A stretch of 64,000 nt of DNA from positions 121,288 through 185,287 of the forward strand of contig DLGZ01000009.1 of assembly GCA_002482965.1 (NCBI GenBank), read 5' to 3'. This DNA comes from Verrucomicrobiaceae bacterium UBA7681. Lineage in GTDB: Bacteria > Verrucomicrobiota > Verrucomicrobiia > Verrucomicrobiales > Verrucomicrobiaceae. The notes beneath the pieces are model-generated. The model saw nothing but the letters and a program-made list of their open reading frames with translations. It made no database searches and was not told where the DNA came from. Below, in pieces: positions 50,455-59,423 of the stretch (position 1 is its first letter; the number at the start of each line of letters is the position of its first letter). The position numbers were made by a program, and so were the translations under genes.

Positions 50455-53400
50455 TCAATCCTCAAACATGAACTCGTTGCTCATGATGAGCACCTGCGCG
50501 AGCTGGCTGAGGGCGCTCTGGGGCCGGGCGCGGCCGATGGGCCAGCGGCTGGCATCGCAGAAGTCGGTTTTGGAATTGGTGAGCACTTCGCCGGTGTCGG
50601 CTCTGCTGATGGTAGGCTGCCAGTCGAAGCTGTCGCTGTCGGTGCCACCTTCATTGTGGATGACAAAGCAGAGGGTGTCGCCGCGCTTCACGTCTGTGGT
50701 GAGTTGTACGGGGACTTTTTTGTTCTGCGGGTTGCAAAGCTGTTCGGCCAGAATGCCGGTGCGCTGGTTGTAAACCCAGGCGCGAACGCCATCACCTCGA
50801 TCGCTGCTGCGGCTCAGGACACTGTCGATGGCGATTTTCATATCGGTCGGCACATGCCAGCGGGCGGTGACGATGTATTCGCTGGGCGCGGCGTGGCCAC
50901 CGTAGTTGGCCCAGAAGACATGGCCCCATTTAGGGTCGGGGATCTTGGCAGCAGGGCTCCAGATTTTCTGGCCTCCACCACCACGCTCCGTGAGCTGCGT
51001 GAAGGCCTCGAACTCGGTGAAGGTCGGTTTGCCCTCAGGAGTGCGCGCGAACTTCATTGAGCCATAGCTCCAGCGGAAGGGTTTTTCAGCGTTGAGCTCG
51101 GTGGCATCGGTGGCAAAGCGCTGGGCCAGTTCGACTTCATCGGGCTTCGGATCGCGGGCAAGGACGCGGTGGTACATCGCACGGATCGCTTCGGAATCGA
51201 GCGTGGTCCCCGCGAGTGGCGTCTCTTTGGCTATGGCATCGGCACGGGCGCGCATGAAGGGGCTGTTCATCAGAAACAGCGCCTGTTGCGGCACGGTGGT
51301 GTTAAAACGCTGCGGGCTGTGGCTGTCGGGATTGGCAAAGTCAAACATCGCCGGCACGCTGGCCTGGTCGTAACGGTCCACTTTGAGATAAACAGTGCGC
51401 AGGGCGTCGGCATCCTTGGCATTCAATTCCACGGCGCGTCCGCCATGCCGGTTCGCATCAAGTTCACCCGTGACGGTGAGGATCGCATCGCGCATCGTTT
51501 CATAGTCGAGGCGCTGCCGGTTGAAGTGGCCAAGCAGGTCGTTCTCCGCATCTTTGACAGCTTTTGCCGGCGTGGCATGGCTGCTCTGCTGAAACGTGCG
51601 TGAGGTGAGAATGAGCGTGTGCAGCTTCTTCAAGCTCCAGCCGTTTTCCATGAAGGTTGCGGCGAGGTAGTCGAGCAGATCTGCCTGCAAGGGCTTCGCG
51701 GTCTGCACGCCGAAGTCGCTGGTCTGGGAGACGAGCGGCTTGCCGAAATGCTGCAGCCACACGCGGTTTACAATGACACGTGCGGTCAGCGGATTGTCTT
51801 TGCTGGCGATGTGCTTGGCGAGTTCAAGACGGCCACTGCCTTCGGTGAACTTTTCACCGCCAAACATCGTGAGCCATGCGCGTGGAGCGGGATCGCCCTG
51901 CCGCCCTGGATTGCCACGGATGAAGACGCGCACATCCTGCGGCTTCGGTTTGTCCACCATCACCATGGCGCGCGGTGGTGCACCGGGATGCGTACTGTCG
52001 AGCTTCGTACGCTCGTTGTTGAGGCGCACCACGGTCTCGCTGTCCTTGCGGGTGAAGAAGGCGTTTGCTCCTTCCACCGGAACCGACATGGGTGAGAGCT
52101 TGTCCTCCATGAGCTGGCGCATCGGCTCCACCTTGCTGTCGAGAATGATGTGCGCATAGGCCAGAGCGACGTCCTTCATCGACTTCGGTGGTGTCTGCGC
52201 AAAGGTGGCGGCGATCTCAGGCGTGCAGCCACTCTCCGGCTTGGTCAGCTCCTGCACAATGGCGGCCGATTTCGCGGCAAACTCAGCCTCAGTAAGTTTG
52301 GCAAAGCGATTCCAAGCGACCATGGCCGCGTGAGGCTTCGCATTGAGGGCGTAGCGTTTCAGGAAGTCACGCCACTGGCTTGCCACGCGGTCACGCAGCT
52401 TGATCTGGCCAGCCTTGCCTTTGAATACGGTGCTATCTTTAATATCCACCGAATCCTGCGCGAATGCGAGGTATTCAGCCAGACGCTCCGGTTTGCGGAA
52501 CTCGTCATAAACGGTGCGTTTGAAGTCGAGCTCCTTCTTCGCGATCTCAGCCGCTTTCGAATCGTAGTCTAGCCCATCCTTCTCATTCGCCGCCTTGCCG
52601 ATGATGGGCATCACCGTGTCATCCGGCTCGTCGCTGCTGTTCAGGATGCTGTACATCGCATAATAGTCGCGGCTCGGGATCGGATCGAATTTGTGATCGT
52701 GACAACGCGCACAGGCAATCGTGAGACCGAGGAGGCCACGGCCAATGACATCAATGCGGTCATCGGCGATGAGCAGGCGGTCATTGATGAAGCGTTCCCC
52801 GACGTTGTAGAATCCCAGCGCTGCGAGGTTGGGCGAATTCGGCGTGGCTTCGGTCATGCGGTCCGCCGCAAGCTGGTAGCTCACGAACTGGTCATACGGC
52901 ATGTCATCGTTGAACGCCTTCACGATCCAGTCGCGATACGTGTAGGCGAAGGGGTAGTAATTGCTTCGTCCAGCCACTTGGTAGCCGTTCGTGTCGGCAT
53001 AGCGCACCACATCCAGCCACATACGCGCCCATCGCTCGCCATAGGCGGGTTGGGCGAGCAGTTGCGATACCAGTGCCTGCGGCGCAGGATTCTTCTGCAC
53101 TTCCTCAAAGGTTGGCGGCAGTCCCGTCAGGGTGAGGTAGATACGACGGATCACCGTGGCCGGGTCAGCAGGCGCGGCGAAATCAAGTCCCGCAGCCTTG
53201 AGCTTGGCACCGACAAACGCGTCGATTGGATTGCCAGTGAAACCGGCTGGAAGGGCGGGTTTTTGCACCGGCTTGAAAGCCCAATGCTGCATCGGGTCAG
53301 CCTTGGCATGCTGAGCCACGGCGGCCTCCACCGGCCAGGGCAGGCCCAGGCTGATCCATTTTTCAATCGCGGCAATCTGCGGCGCAGGCAGCTTGTCGCC

Positions 53401-53715
53401 CTTCTTGGGCATCGCCTCGACTCCCGCAACGTGATTGATCGCTTTGATCAGCTTGCTGGCGCTCGGATTGCCGGGCTCGATGACTTTGCCATATTCGCTG
53501 CCTTGCAAAATCGCTGCGCGTGAGTCGAGCCGCAGCCCGTTTTGATGCTTGTGCGCGCCATGGCACTCGTAGCAGCGCTCCGCGAGCACTGGACGGATGT
53601 TTTTCTCAAAGAACTCAATCTGGTCGGGCGGAAAGGCCTCGGCCGCTGACACAAGGGAACTTGCGACGGCAAAGCCGCCCAAAACAAGAGTGGGAATCTG
53701 GAAACGCAGGGTCAT
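50455..53715 (-). CDS. PSCyt1-DUF1549-DUF1553 secreted protein
   Basis: A 1086-residue secreted protein. A signal peptide (1-25) is followed by a PSCyt1 cytochrome-like segment with one CxxCH haem motif (ERCYECHGAHKHQNG), a DUF1549 domain (about 160-360, ending around WARMWLDVVRYADTNG and YRDWIVKAFNDDMPYDQF) and a C-terminal DUF1553 domain (about 640-900, LTARVIVNRVWLQHFG, MENGWSLKKLH, and FNRQRLDYETMRDAIL). These proteins are hallmark planctomycete/verrucomicrobial genes, usually next to DUF1501, and are suspected to act in polysaccharide degradation. The last 190 residues form a possible beta-sandwich. Confidence 0.9.
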   Translation of the reverse strand: MTLRFQIPTLVLGGFAVASSLVSAAEAFPPDQIEFFEKNIRPVLAERCYECHGAHKHQNGLRLDSRAAILQGSEYGKVIEPGNPSASKLIKAINHVAGVEAMPKKGDKLPAPQIAAIEKWISLGLPWPVEAAVAQHAKADPMQHWAFKPVQKPALPAGFTGNPIDAFVGAKLKAAGLDFAAPADPATVIRRIYLTLTGLPPTFEEVQKNPAPQALVSQLLAQPAYGERWARMWLDVVRYADTNGYQVAGRSNYYPFAYTYRDWIVKAFNDDMPYDQFVSYQLAADRMTEATPNSPNLAALGFYNVGERFINDRLLIADDRIDVIGRGLLGLTIACARCHDHKFDPIPSRDYYAMYSILNSSDEPDDTVMPIIGKAANEKDGLDYDSKAAEIAKKELDFKRTVYDEFRKPERLAEYLAFAQDSVDIKDSTVFKGKAGQIKLRDRVASQWRDFLKRYALNAKPHAAMVAWNRFAKLTEAEFAAKSAAIVQELTKPESGCTPEIAATFAQTPPKSMKDVALAYAHIILDSKVEPMRQLMEDKLSPMSVPVEGANAFFTRKDSETVVRLNNERTKLDSTHPGAPPRAMVMVDKPKPQDVRVFIRGNPGRQGDPAPRAWLTMFGGEKFTEGSGRLELAKHIASKDNPLTARVIVNRVWLQHFGKPLVSQTSDFGVQTAKPLQADLLDYLAATFMENGWSLKKLHTLILTSRTFQQSSHATPAKAVKDAENDLLGHFNRQRLDYETMRDAILTVTGELDANRHGGRAVELNAKDADALRTVYLKVDRYDQASVPAMFDFANPDSHSPQRFNTTVPQQALFLMNSPFMRARADAIAKETPLAGTTLDSEAIRAMYHRVLARDPKPDEVELAQRFATDATELNAEKPFRWSYGSMKFARTPEGKPTFTEFEAFTQLTERGGGGQKIWSPAAKIPDPKWGHVFWANYGGHAAPSEYIVTARWHVPTDMKIAIDSVLSRSSDRGDGVRAWVYNQRTGILAEQLCNPQNKKVPVQLTTDVKRGDTLCFVIHNEGGTDSDSFDWQPTISRADTGEVLTNSKTDFCDASRWPIGRARPQSALSQLAQVLIMSNEFMFED

Positions 53716-53818
53716 GTGGGGGTTCGAAGGGTCGATTCTACATCAAATCCCTCCATAAATCCATACGCGCAGCAGGCGTGCCACCTTACAGCCGGCAAAG
53801 TGCCGTTTTTTCACACCC

Positions 53819-55138
53819 TCAGACCTGATTGGCCTTCAGCACTCGTAGCATGTTGCCGCCAATGACCTGCCGGATTGTCTCGTCACTGTGGCCGCGCATG
53901 ATCATGCCGAGGGTGAAAAGCGGCCAGTTTGACCAGGCGACGCTCTGCTCTGCGGTGATGGTCGTCACGTAGTCTTCCTTGGGCCAGAGATGCTCCCATT
54001 TGTCAGCGCTGCCACCGGGAGCTTTGAGCAGTTTCGCTCGCTCCTCTTTGTCAAAACGGGAAGTGTAGGCCACGTCACAACCGATGGCGGCGTGCTTGGC
54101 GCCGAATTTCTTGATGAGATGGTCGAGGTGATCGAGCAGGGCGGTGATGTCACCTTTGCCACCGAGGAAGCGGGGGATGCAGCAGATGCCGACGAGACCG
54201 TCGGTGTCGCAGATGGCTTTGATGGTGTCGTCCGGCTTGCCGCGGAAGTGCTCGAAAACGCCGCAGCAGGTGGTGTGGCTGGCCACCATGGGCCGCGTGC
54301 TGCTCTTTGCTGCGTCGTAAGCCGTCTTCCAGCCACTGTGTGCAACATCGACGATGACGCCGATCTTGTTCATTTCCGCGACAGCGGCGTGGCCGAAATC
54401 ACTCAGGCCGCCATCGTGGGGCTCTCCGGCGCCGTCTCCGATGGGATTGCGGCGGTTGTAGGTCAGGTGCATCATGCGGGTGCCGAGTTCGTGGAAAATG
54501 CGTACGTAGCGCAGCTCATTGCGCACGCTTTCCCAGTCTTGCATCAAGGGGACACCATTTGTGGTGAAGCAGAGGCCGACGTTTCCTGCCTTTTTGAGGG
54601 CTACAATTTCTTCGGACAAAACCACCTTTGAGAGTGTCGGATTCAGCAAGTCCGTGGCTTTGGTGAAGTGGGCGAGGCGTTTGATCAGGCGCAGCGGGTC
54701 GCTGCCTTCTTCGCCGGCGTTTTGGAAAATGCAGGTTACGCCGGCGGCGTGGAAGGCATCGAGGAATTCTTTGCGCTCGCGCTCATTCGTCGCGTTGCGG
54801 TTCATGGACATGGACTCGCGCAGGTCGGTGATCTCGGCGGCACCCATGCCGGATTTGATCGCTTCGTTCATTGCGTCCGCATCAATGGCGCAGCGGGGGG
54901 CGAAGCCGTAGCTTTCAAATACGACTGAGCCGAAATGCAGCTCCCAGGCGTGCTCGATCTGAGCCTGAGTGGGTTTCAGCAGGCCGAGGGCGACTTCGCG
55001 CGGCTTGTCGATGGCCGGATTGCCGGTGATCCACGATTTTTTCGACTCCTGGGAGCGAACATGGATGTGAAAACTGCCCGCGCATGCCGCGAGCGGCAGT
55101 GTTTGAAGCAGGCGGCGTCGAGTCAGAGGGGCGTTCAT
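53819..55138 (-). CDS. M19-family membrane dipeptidase homologue with altered metal site
   Basis: A 439-residue protein with a Tat-like signal (TRRRLLQTLPLAACAG) and a renal-dipeptidase-type barrel. The later histidines are present (VIVDVAHSGWKTA and MVASHTTCC), as are the ELGTRMMHLTYN strand and the final GGNMLRVL. The usual first metal motif HxD (in DGHND) is replaced by VVFESYGFAPR, and the bridging glutamate (SIEG) by CFTTNG. It may use one metal or another chemistry, or belong to a divergent planctomycete/verrucomicrobial branch. It lies just downstream of ftsZ on the same strand, 31 bases away. Confidence 0.8.
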   Translation of the reverse strand: MNAPLTRRRLLQTLPLAACAGSFHIHVRSQESKKSWITGNPAIDKPREVALGLLKPTQAQIEHAWELHFGSVVFESYGFAPRCAIDADAMNEAIKSGMGAAEITDLRESMSMNRNATNERERKEFLDAFHAAGVTCIFQNAGEEGSDPLRLIKRLAHFTKATDLLNPTLSKVVLSEEIVALKKAGNVGLCFTTNGVPLMQDWESVRNELRYVRIFHELGTRMMHLTYNRRNPIGDGAGEPHDGGLSDFGHAAVAEMNKIGVIVDVAHSGWKTAYDAAKSSTRPMVASHTTCCGVFEHFRGKPDDTIKAICDTDGLVGICCIPRFLGGKGDITALLDHLDHLIKKFGAKHAAIGCDVAYTSRFDKEERAKLLKAPGGSADKWEHLWPKEDYVTTITAEQSVAWSNWPLFTLGMIMRGHSDETIRQVIGGNMLRVLKANQV

Positions 55139-55169
55139 GTATGGGAACAAACGCGCCTCAACGGGAGTT

Positions 55170-56828
55170 TTAGCGGCGGAGCTTTTTCTTCAGGCGCATC
55201 CAGGTTGGGACATCGAGGTCTTCGCCTTGAACGATCGAAGGTTCGGTGTCCTTGAAGCGGCCACGGTCTTCTTCACCGAGACTGAAGGTCTGCTGGTTGT
55301 CGGTGGCGGGCTTGCGGGCGATGACGGCGGTGGTGGCGCTGATCATCGAGGACTCGGGTTCGTCGAATGAAATGAGGTCATCCTGCGCGGCTGCGGATTC
55401 GGTCTGCAAGGTGACGCTGCGGGCCACGACGGCGGCGAGGGTGGATTCCTTGCTGTTGCTGCGGGCTGCGTCGGCAAGTTCCTTCGCGGCAGGTGTGCGC
55501 ACCGGAATGCGTGCTGTTTCTGGTGTGGCGGCGATGACAGGGGGTGGAGGCTCCACGAAGGCAGGTGGTTCTTCCTCATATGCCACCGGCTGTTCCATGG
55601 GCTGAACTTTTTCCTCTTCCGCATGGAAGTTGTTCAAAGGAAATGCTTCAGCGGCTGCAGGGACTGAGGCGAATTCCTCAGACTTGAAGAGCAGGTCGGG
55701 AGGAGAGGCTGCTGGCGGTGCATACGGCGAGGGGGCCTTTTTCACCGGGATCTCACGTTTAGGAGCCGGGGCAGGGGCGGGTGCCGGCACTTCAGGGCGC
55801 GGCTGGAGCATTTCCGAAGGAGGTGCTGCGGTGGCGTGAGCGTTGAGCTGATTGAGTCCCAGCGAACTGATGAGAGTGACGGCGATGGCGTCTCCCAGCT
55901 TCGCATCGACGCCGAGGCCGAAGAGAATGTGGGTCTGATCCGGCACGTGACGTCCCAGTTGCTTCATGACACCTTCGACTTCGACCAGAGTGAGCGATTC
56001 GCCGCCAGCGACGTGAACAAGGAGGTTCTTCGTCTGATGCAGGAGGCGGCCGGAGTCGATGAGGGGGCTCTTGAGCGCTTTTTTGAGAGCTTCGGTGCCG
56101 CGGTTCTGGCCACGGGCTTCGCCGAAGCCAAAGAGGCAGCGGCCATTGGCATTGGCCAGCGCGGAGGTGAGGTCGTCGAGGCCGAGCTTCACGATGCCCG
56201 GTGTGATGGTGATGGTGGAGATGGCACGCAGGCTCTGGGCAATGAGCTGGTCCGCCTGATTGAAGGCTTTCTGAATGCCATCCTTGGGCAGGATGAGCTC
56301 ACCCATGCGGTTGTTTTCAAAGAGCACGAGGGCATCGGCACGCTTTTGGAGGAGTTCGAGCGCTTCCTCAGCCTGGGCCAGACGACGGCGGCCTTCGAAG
56401 CTGAACGGCATGGTGGCGACGACGAGCACCAGAGCACCGGTGTTTTTGGCGATTTCGGCGATGACCGGAGCCGCACCGCTGCCGGTGCCGCCGCCGAGTC
56501 CGGCGCTGATGAAAATGATGTCGTGATTTTCGATGGCCTGACGGATCTGATCGCGCGAGAACAGCGCGGCCTCACGTCCGAGATCAGGATCGCCACCGGC
56601 GCCGATACCCTTCATGAGCTCGGCCCCAAGCTGGACTTTTACCGGTGCCATGGAGTGGCCGAGCACACGTACGTCCGTGTGTGCGCAGACCAGGGTGGCA
56701 TCCACAATGCGGTCCAGGGTGATGCGATCGACAACGTTGGAACCTGCGCCGCCGACACCGACGATGCAGATGCGAGGTGCCGCTGTGCTGGCACCTTCAG
56801 GTGATTGGGAGCGGTCGTATTCTACCAT
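55170..56828 (-). CDS. ftsZ: Cell division protein FtsZ with divergent T7 loop
   Basis: A 552-residue tubulin-family GTPase, longer than usual because of a 200-residue acidic Pro/Ala-rich linker. GTP-binding motifs are GVGGAGSN (24-31), GIGAGGDPDLGRE (74-86) and GGGTGSG (112-118). The T7 loop reads GIVKLGLDDL at 211-220, where GL.NVDFADV is normal, so the catalytic Asn and first Asp are Lys214 and Gly216; only Asp219 remains. The T2 NTD is HTD. The C-terminal tail DLDVPTWMRLKKKLRR (537-552) resembles the FtsA/ZipA-binding peptide with a basic end. Third gene of ftsQ-ftsA-ftsZ. Confidence 0.93.
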   Translation of the reverse strand: MVEYDRSQSPEGASTAAPRICIVGVGGAGSNVVDRITLDRIVDATLVCAHTDVRVLGHSMAPVKVQLGAELMKGIGAGGDPDLGREAALFSRDQIRQAIENHDIIFISAGLGGGTGSGAAPVIAEIAKNTGALVLVVATMPFSFEGRRRLAQAEEALELLQKRADALVLFENNRMGELILPKDGIQKAFNQADQLIAQSLRAISTITITPGIVKLGLDDLTSALANANGRCLFGFGEARGQNRGTEALKKALKSPLIDSGRLLHQTKNLLVHVAGGESLTLVEVEGVMKQLGRHVPDQTHILFGLGVDAKLGDAIAVTLISSLGLNQLNAHATAAPPSEMLQPRPEVPAPAPAPAPKREIPVKKAPSPYAPPAASPPDLLFKSEEFASVPAAAEAFPLNNFHAEEEKVQPMEQPVAYEEEPPAFVEPPPPVIAATPETARIPVRTPAAKELADAARSNSKESTLAAVVARSVTLQTESAAAQDDLISFDEPESSMISATTAVIARKPATDNQQTFSLGEEDRGRFKDTEPSIVQGEDLDVPTWMRLKKKLRR

Positions 56829-56864
56829 AATCGTGGGTGGTTAGGGTTGGGCTGCGGGCTTTAA

Positions 56865-58082
56865 TTAAAGTGTGACGGAAGAGAGGAGTTCCTGCATGCG
56901 TCTGCCAAGGCGCTTCAGGGGGGAGAGAAAGGGCTTCTCGCTGTCAAGAATCTGCGCGTAACGAATGAGGCCGATTGGAGCGGAGTATTGCGGATTCTCG
57001 AAAGTGGCTGTGATGCCGCTGACGGGAGCCGAACCTGCGCGCGTGACTTTGATTCCAAACACTTCACGGGCCACCACGTCAATCCCTTTCATCATGCTGA
57101 CCCCACCTGTGAGATAAATGCCTGCTCCGAGGCGGCCGAGGTGATCCTCCACCCGTACGCGAACCTGGATAAGTATTTCTTTAGTGCGGAGGTTCATGAC
57201 CTCGTTCAAAAACGCCCGTTCGATCTCGCCGAGAATCAAGCCGGTGTCGTCCTCGATGCTGAGCATTTCGCCGTCTGGCACCTCGTCATACAAGACGCTG
57301 CCTTCTTCGACCTTGAGGCGTTCGGCGCGGCCGTTCGGGATCTGCAGCGCCATCGAGACATCATTGGTGATGTGATCGCCGCCGAGAGGGACGCAGCCGG
57401 AGGCGGTGATCATGCCGTCTTCGTACAAGACGTAGTCACAAGTGCCGGCACCGAAATCGATCATGAGTGCACCCTGCATTTTCGCCTCACGTGTGAGCAC
57501 GACCTGTGCCGCTGCGACGGGATTGAAGACGACGTCCTCCACTTCGAGTGGAATTTCACGAACGCAGCGGATCGCATTCTGCACCCGGCCGCGCACGCCA
57601 TGGATGATGTGGTAATCCGCCTCCAGCACGCGGCCCTCACGTCCGATGGGCTGGCGCACGGCTTCCTGCCCATCCACGATGTACTGCCGTGTGACGCTGT
57701 GCAGAAAGACATTCGACTGTGGAATCGAGACGCTGCGGGCGATCTCCTTCGCCTCCTCCACATCGTCCTCGCTGATTTCCGTCTGCTCGTCCGGCAGGCG
57801 GTGACGGCCGCGATTGTTCAGGCTCTCGATGTGAGCACCGGTGACGCCGAGGAAGACGTTACGGATCATCACATCGCTGCGGTCTTCAGCGCGCACCAGC
57901 GCATCGTTCACACAGGTCTGGACCTTTTCGAAATCGACGATCTCGCCTTTGCGCACGCCACGTGAAGGAGCCTGGCCGACACCGAGGATCTTGATGGCTC
58001 CATCGCGCTTGGCTTCACCCACAACGACGCAGATCTTATGCGTTCCGATTTCAAGACCTGCGTAAATGGTGCTTTTGGCCAT
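56865..58082 (-). CDS. ftsA: Cell division protein FtsA
   Basis: A 405-residue actin-fold protein that anchors FtsZ polymers to the membrane. YAGLEIGTHKICVVVGE opens domain 1A. SHS2-like domain 1C follows with a VFLGVTGAHIESLNNRG strand, then phosphate-2 motif MIDFGAGTCDYVLYEDG and IYLTGGVSMMKGID near the adenosine site. The C-terminus ends in a basic amphipathic helix (LKRLGRRMQELLSSV), the membrane-targeting sequence. ATG at 58082 lies five bases after the ftsQ stop. Standard length. Confidence 0.95.
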   Translation of the reverse strand: MAKSTIYAGLEIGTHKICVVVGEAKRDGAIKILGVGQAPSRGVRKGEIVDFEKVQTCVNDALVRAEDRSDVMIRNVFLGVTGAHIESLNNRGRHRLPDEQTEISEDDVEEAKEIARSVSIPQSNVFLHSVTRQYIVDGQEAVRQPIGREGRVLEADYHIIHGVRGRVQNAIRCVREIPLEVEDVVFNPVAAAQVVLTREAKMQGALMIDFGAGTCDYVLYEDGMITASGCVPLGGDHITNDVSMALQIPNGRAERLKVEEGSVLYDEVPDGEMLSIEDDTGLILGEIERAFLNEVMNLRTKEILIQVRVRVEDHLGRLGAGIYLTGGVSMMKGIDVVAREVFGIKVTRAGSAPVSGITATFENPQYSAPIGLIRYAQILDSEKPFLSPLKRLGRRMQELLSSVTL

Positions 58083-58087
58083 GAGAT

Positions 58088-59044
58088 TCAGCGTGCGGGT
58101 GGAGTGGAGGCGATGTCCGCCAAGTTCAGCCCGGTGACATCCGGCGTTTCGTGAAAGGTGACGGGGGTGTTGATGCTGGCGATCAGGTTCAGCGTGGCGA
58201 CACGCCATTTGCGAGCGCGTGCCTCGTACATGACGCGGTCAAAGCGAGCCAGCTGCGGATCGAGATCATCGACGCCGAAGGTGATCTTTGTATCGCCGTC
58301 GAAATGTGCGACGAGCGACCATGGATTCGGAATTTCGATCACTTCCAGTGCGGGAAGGTCATCCTGCTGGCGGCTTTGGAGCTTCTCCATCAGGCGCAGT
58401 GCCGCGTGAACCTGCATCTCAGGCGATGGCTTGCCGGGGATGGCTTCGCTGAGGTCCGGGAATTGAATGCGGGGCATCGCGAGATACTCACGGGTGACAA
58501 CATTGCATGGCACCAGTGCACCTTCCGCATCAATCAGGCAGCCTTTGCCGCTCAGCGGTCCCATGAGCTTTTGTTTGGGGCATTCCATCCAGGCCACCGG
58601 CATGCGCTGCACGACATCGAGCGTGAGCTTGCCGTGATAGTCGCGTTGGATCACCGCCGACTTCACCTGGGGCAGGCGTTCGATCTTCGCGCGCACTTCG
58701 CGCAGATTCATGGTAAGCAGGTTGGTGGCTTCGGTGAGGCCGGTGGTGGCGACAATCTGCTGCCGCGTGAGGGTGCCTTCAGTGTTCACCTCCACGGTCT
58801 TCAGCATGAACTGCGAGTTCTTTTCCAGCGCCTCATGCCACGTCACCCAGCCGATGCCGACCACGATCATCGCTGTGATCAGCCACATCGCGGTGCGAAA
58901 GCCACGGCGGCGGCGCTCCACGGCCTCATGCTCGCGAATGACCGGAGATTCCGGCTGATAGTCGATTACGTGGGTACCCTGTCCCTTGCGCTTGCGGGAA
59001 GGGCGCTTGGCTGATTTTTTCGAGCCATTCTTGGCAGCAGACAT
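58088..59044 (-). CDS. ftsQ: Cell division protein FtsQ
   Basis: A 318-residue bitopic protein. A strongly basic cytosolic N-terminus (KKSAKRPSRKRKG) precedes one membrane helix (about 52-72) and a periplasmic POTRA domain (MLKTVEVNTEGTLTRQQIVA), followed by the beta domain (KSAVIQRDYHGKLTLDVVQR, PVAW). FtsQ links early and late division proteins through FtsB and FtsL. ATG at 59044 was preferred over an upstream GTG. It starts the ftsQAZ series. The 379 bases upstream, up to the IS element, contain no gene. Confidence 0.9.
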   Translation of the reverse strand: MSAAKNGSKKSAKRPSRKRKGQGTHVIDYQPESPVIREHEAVERRRRGFRTAMWLITAMIVVGIGWVTWHEALEKNSQFMLKTVEVNTEGTLTRQQIVATTGLTEATNLLTMNLREVRAKIERLPQVKSAVIQRDYHGKLTLDVVQRMPVAWMECPKQKLMGPLSGKGCLIDAEGALVPCNVVTREYLAMPRIQFPDLSEAIPGKPSPEMQVHAALRLMEKLQSRQQDDLPALEVIEIPNPWSLVAHFDGDTKITFGVDDLDPQLARFDRVMYEARARKWRVATLNLIASINTPVTFHETPDVTGLNLADIASTPPAR

Positions 59045-59336
59045 GGGCAGGCGTATACAAAATCCAGTTCCGAACACAGGTGGAACAGGTAGTTAATGGG
59101 CCTTAAATAATAGATTCCCAGTCCGATTGCCATAATTATTCGCGAAAAAATGCGACGCCTGTATTCACAGCCGGGTGGGTTATTCACAATTTAAGGGGGG
59201 AAACGGCCGGGATCGCCTGCTGCCAGTCGTTCTACTTTGGCAAGTCATCGGGGGTTTTTGGGGGACGGCGGTAAGCTCTGAGCGTGGCGGAGCTTCTTGC
59301 AAACGCCCATGCTTCGCTAAAGCTACGAAAGGCAGG

Positions 59337-59423
59337 CATGCTGGTGGGCGTGGTGTGCGGCGAAGGCGCTGGGTTGGCTTTCCGAATGGCTGGCAAGGAT
59401 ACCAGGGTAGCCTCGCCAAGGCT
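59337..59423 (+). repeat. Dispersed intergenic repeat, copy A left part
   Basis: Resembles 62735-62820 of copy B, sharing GCTGGTG, GTGCG.CGAA, GCTGGGTT.GCTT.CC and TACCAGGG.AGC in order with small indels. The IS4-family element interrupts it; it continues at 60876. Confidence 0.65.
59414..59423. repeat. Target-site duplication, left
   Basis: CGCCAAGGCT immediately outside the left inverted repeat of the insertion sequence; identical to 60866-60875. Confidence 0.9.

Larger units (their letters stand above)
59045..59423. other. Intergenic region upstream of ftsQ, no gene
   Basis: The first part (to about 59200) is AT-rich and likely holds the ftsQAZ promoter, though no consensus box stands out. 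The rest is GC-rich and belongs to a dispersed repeat (59337-59423) split by the IS element. No RNA gene is seen. Confidence 0.6.
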
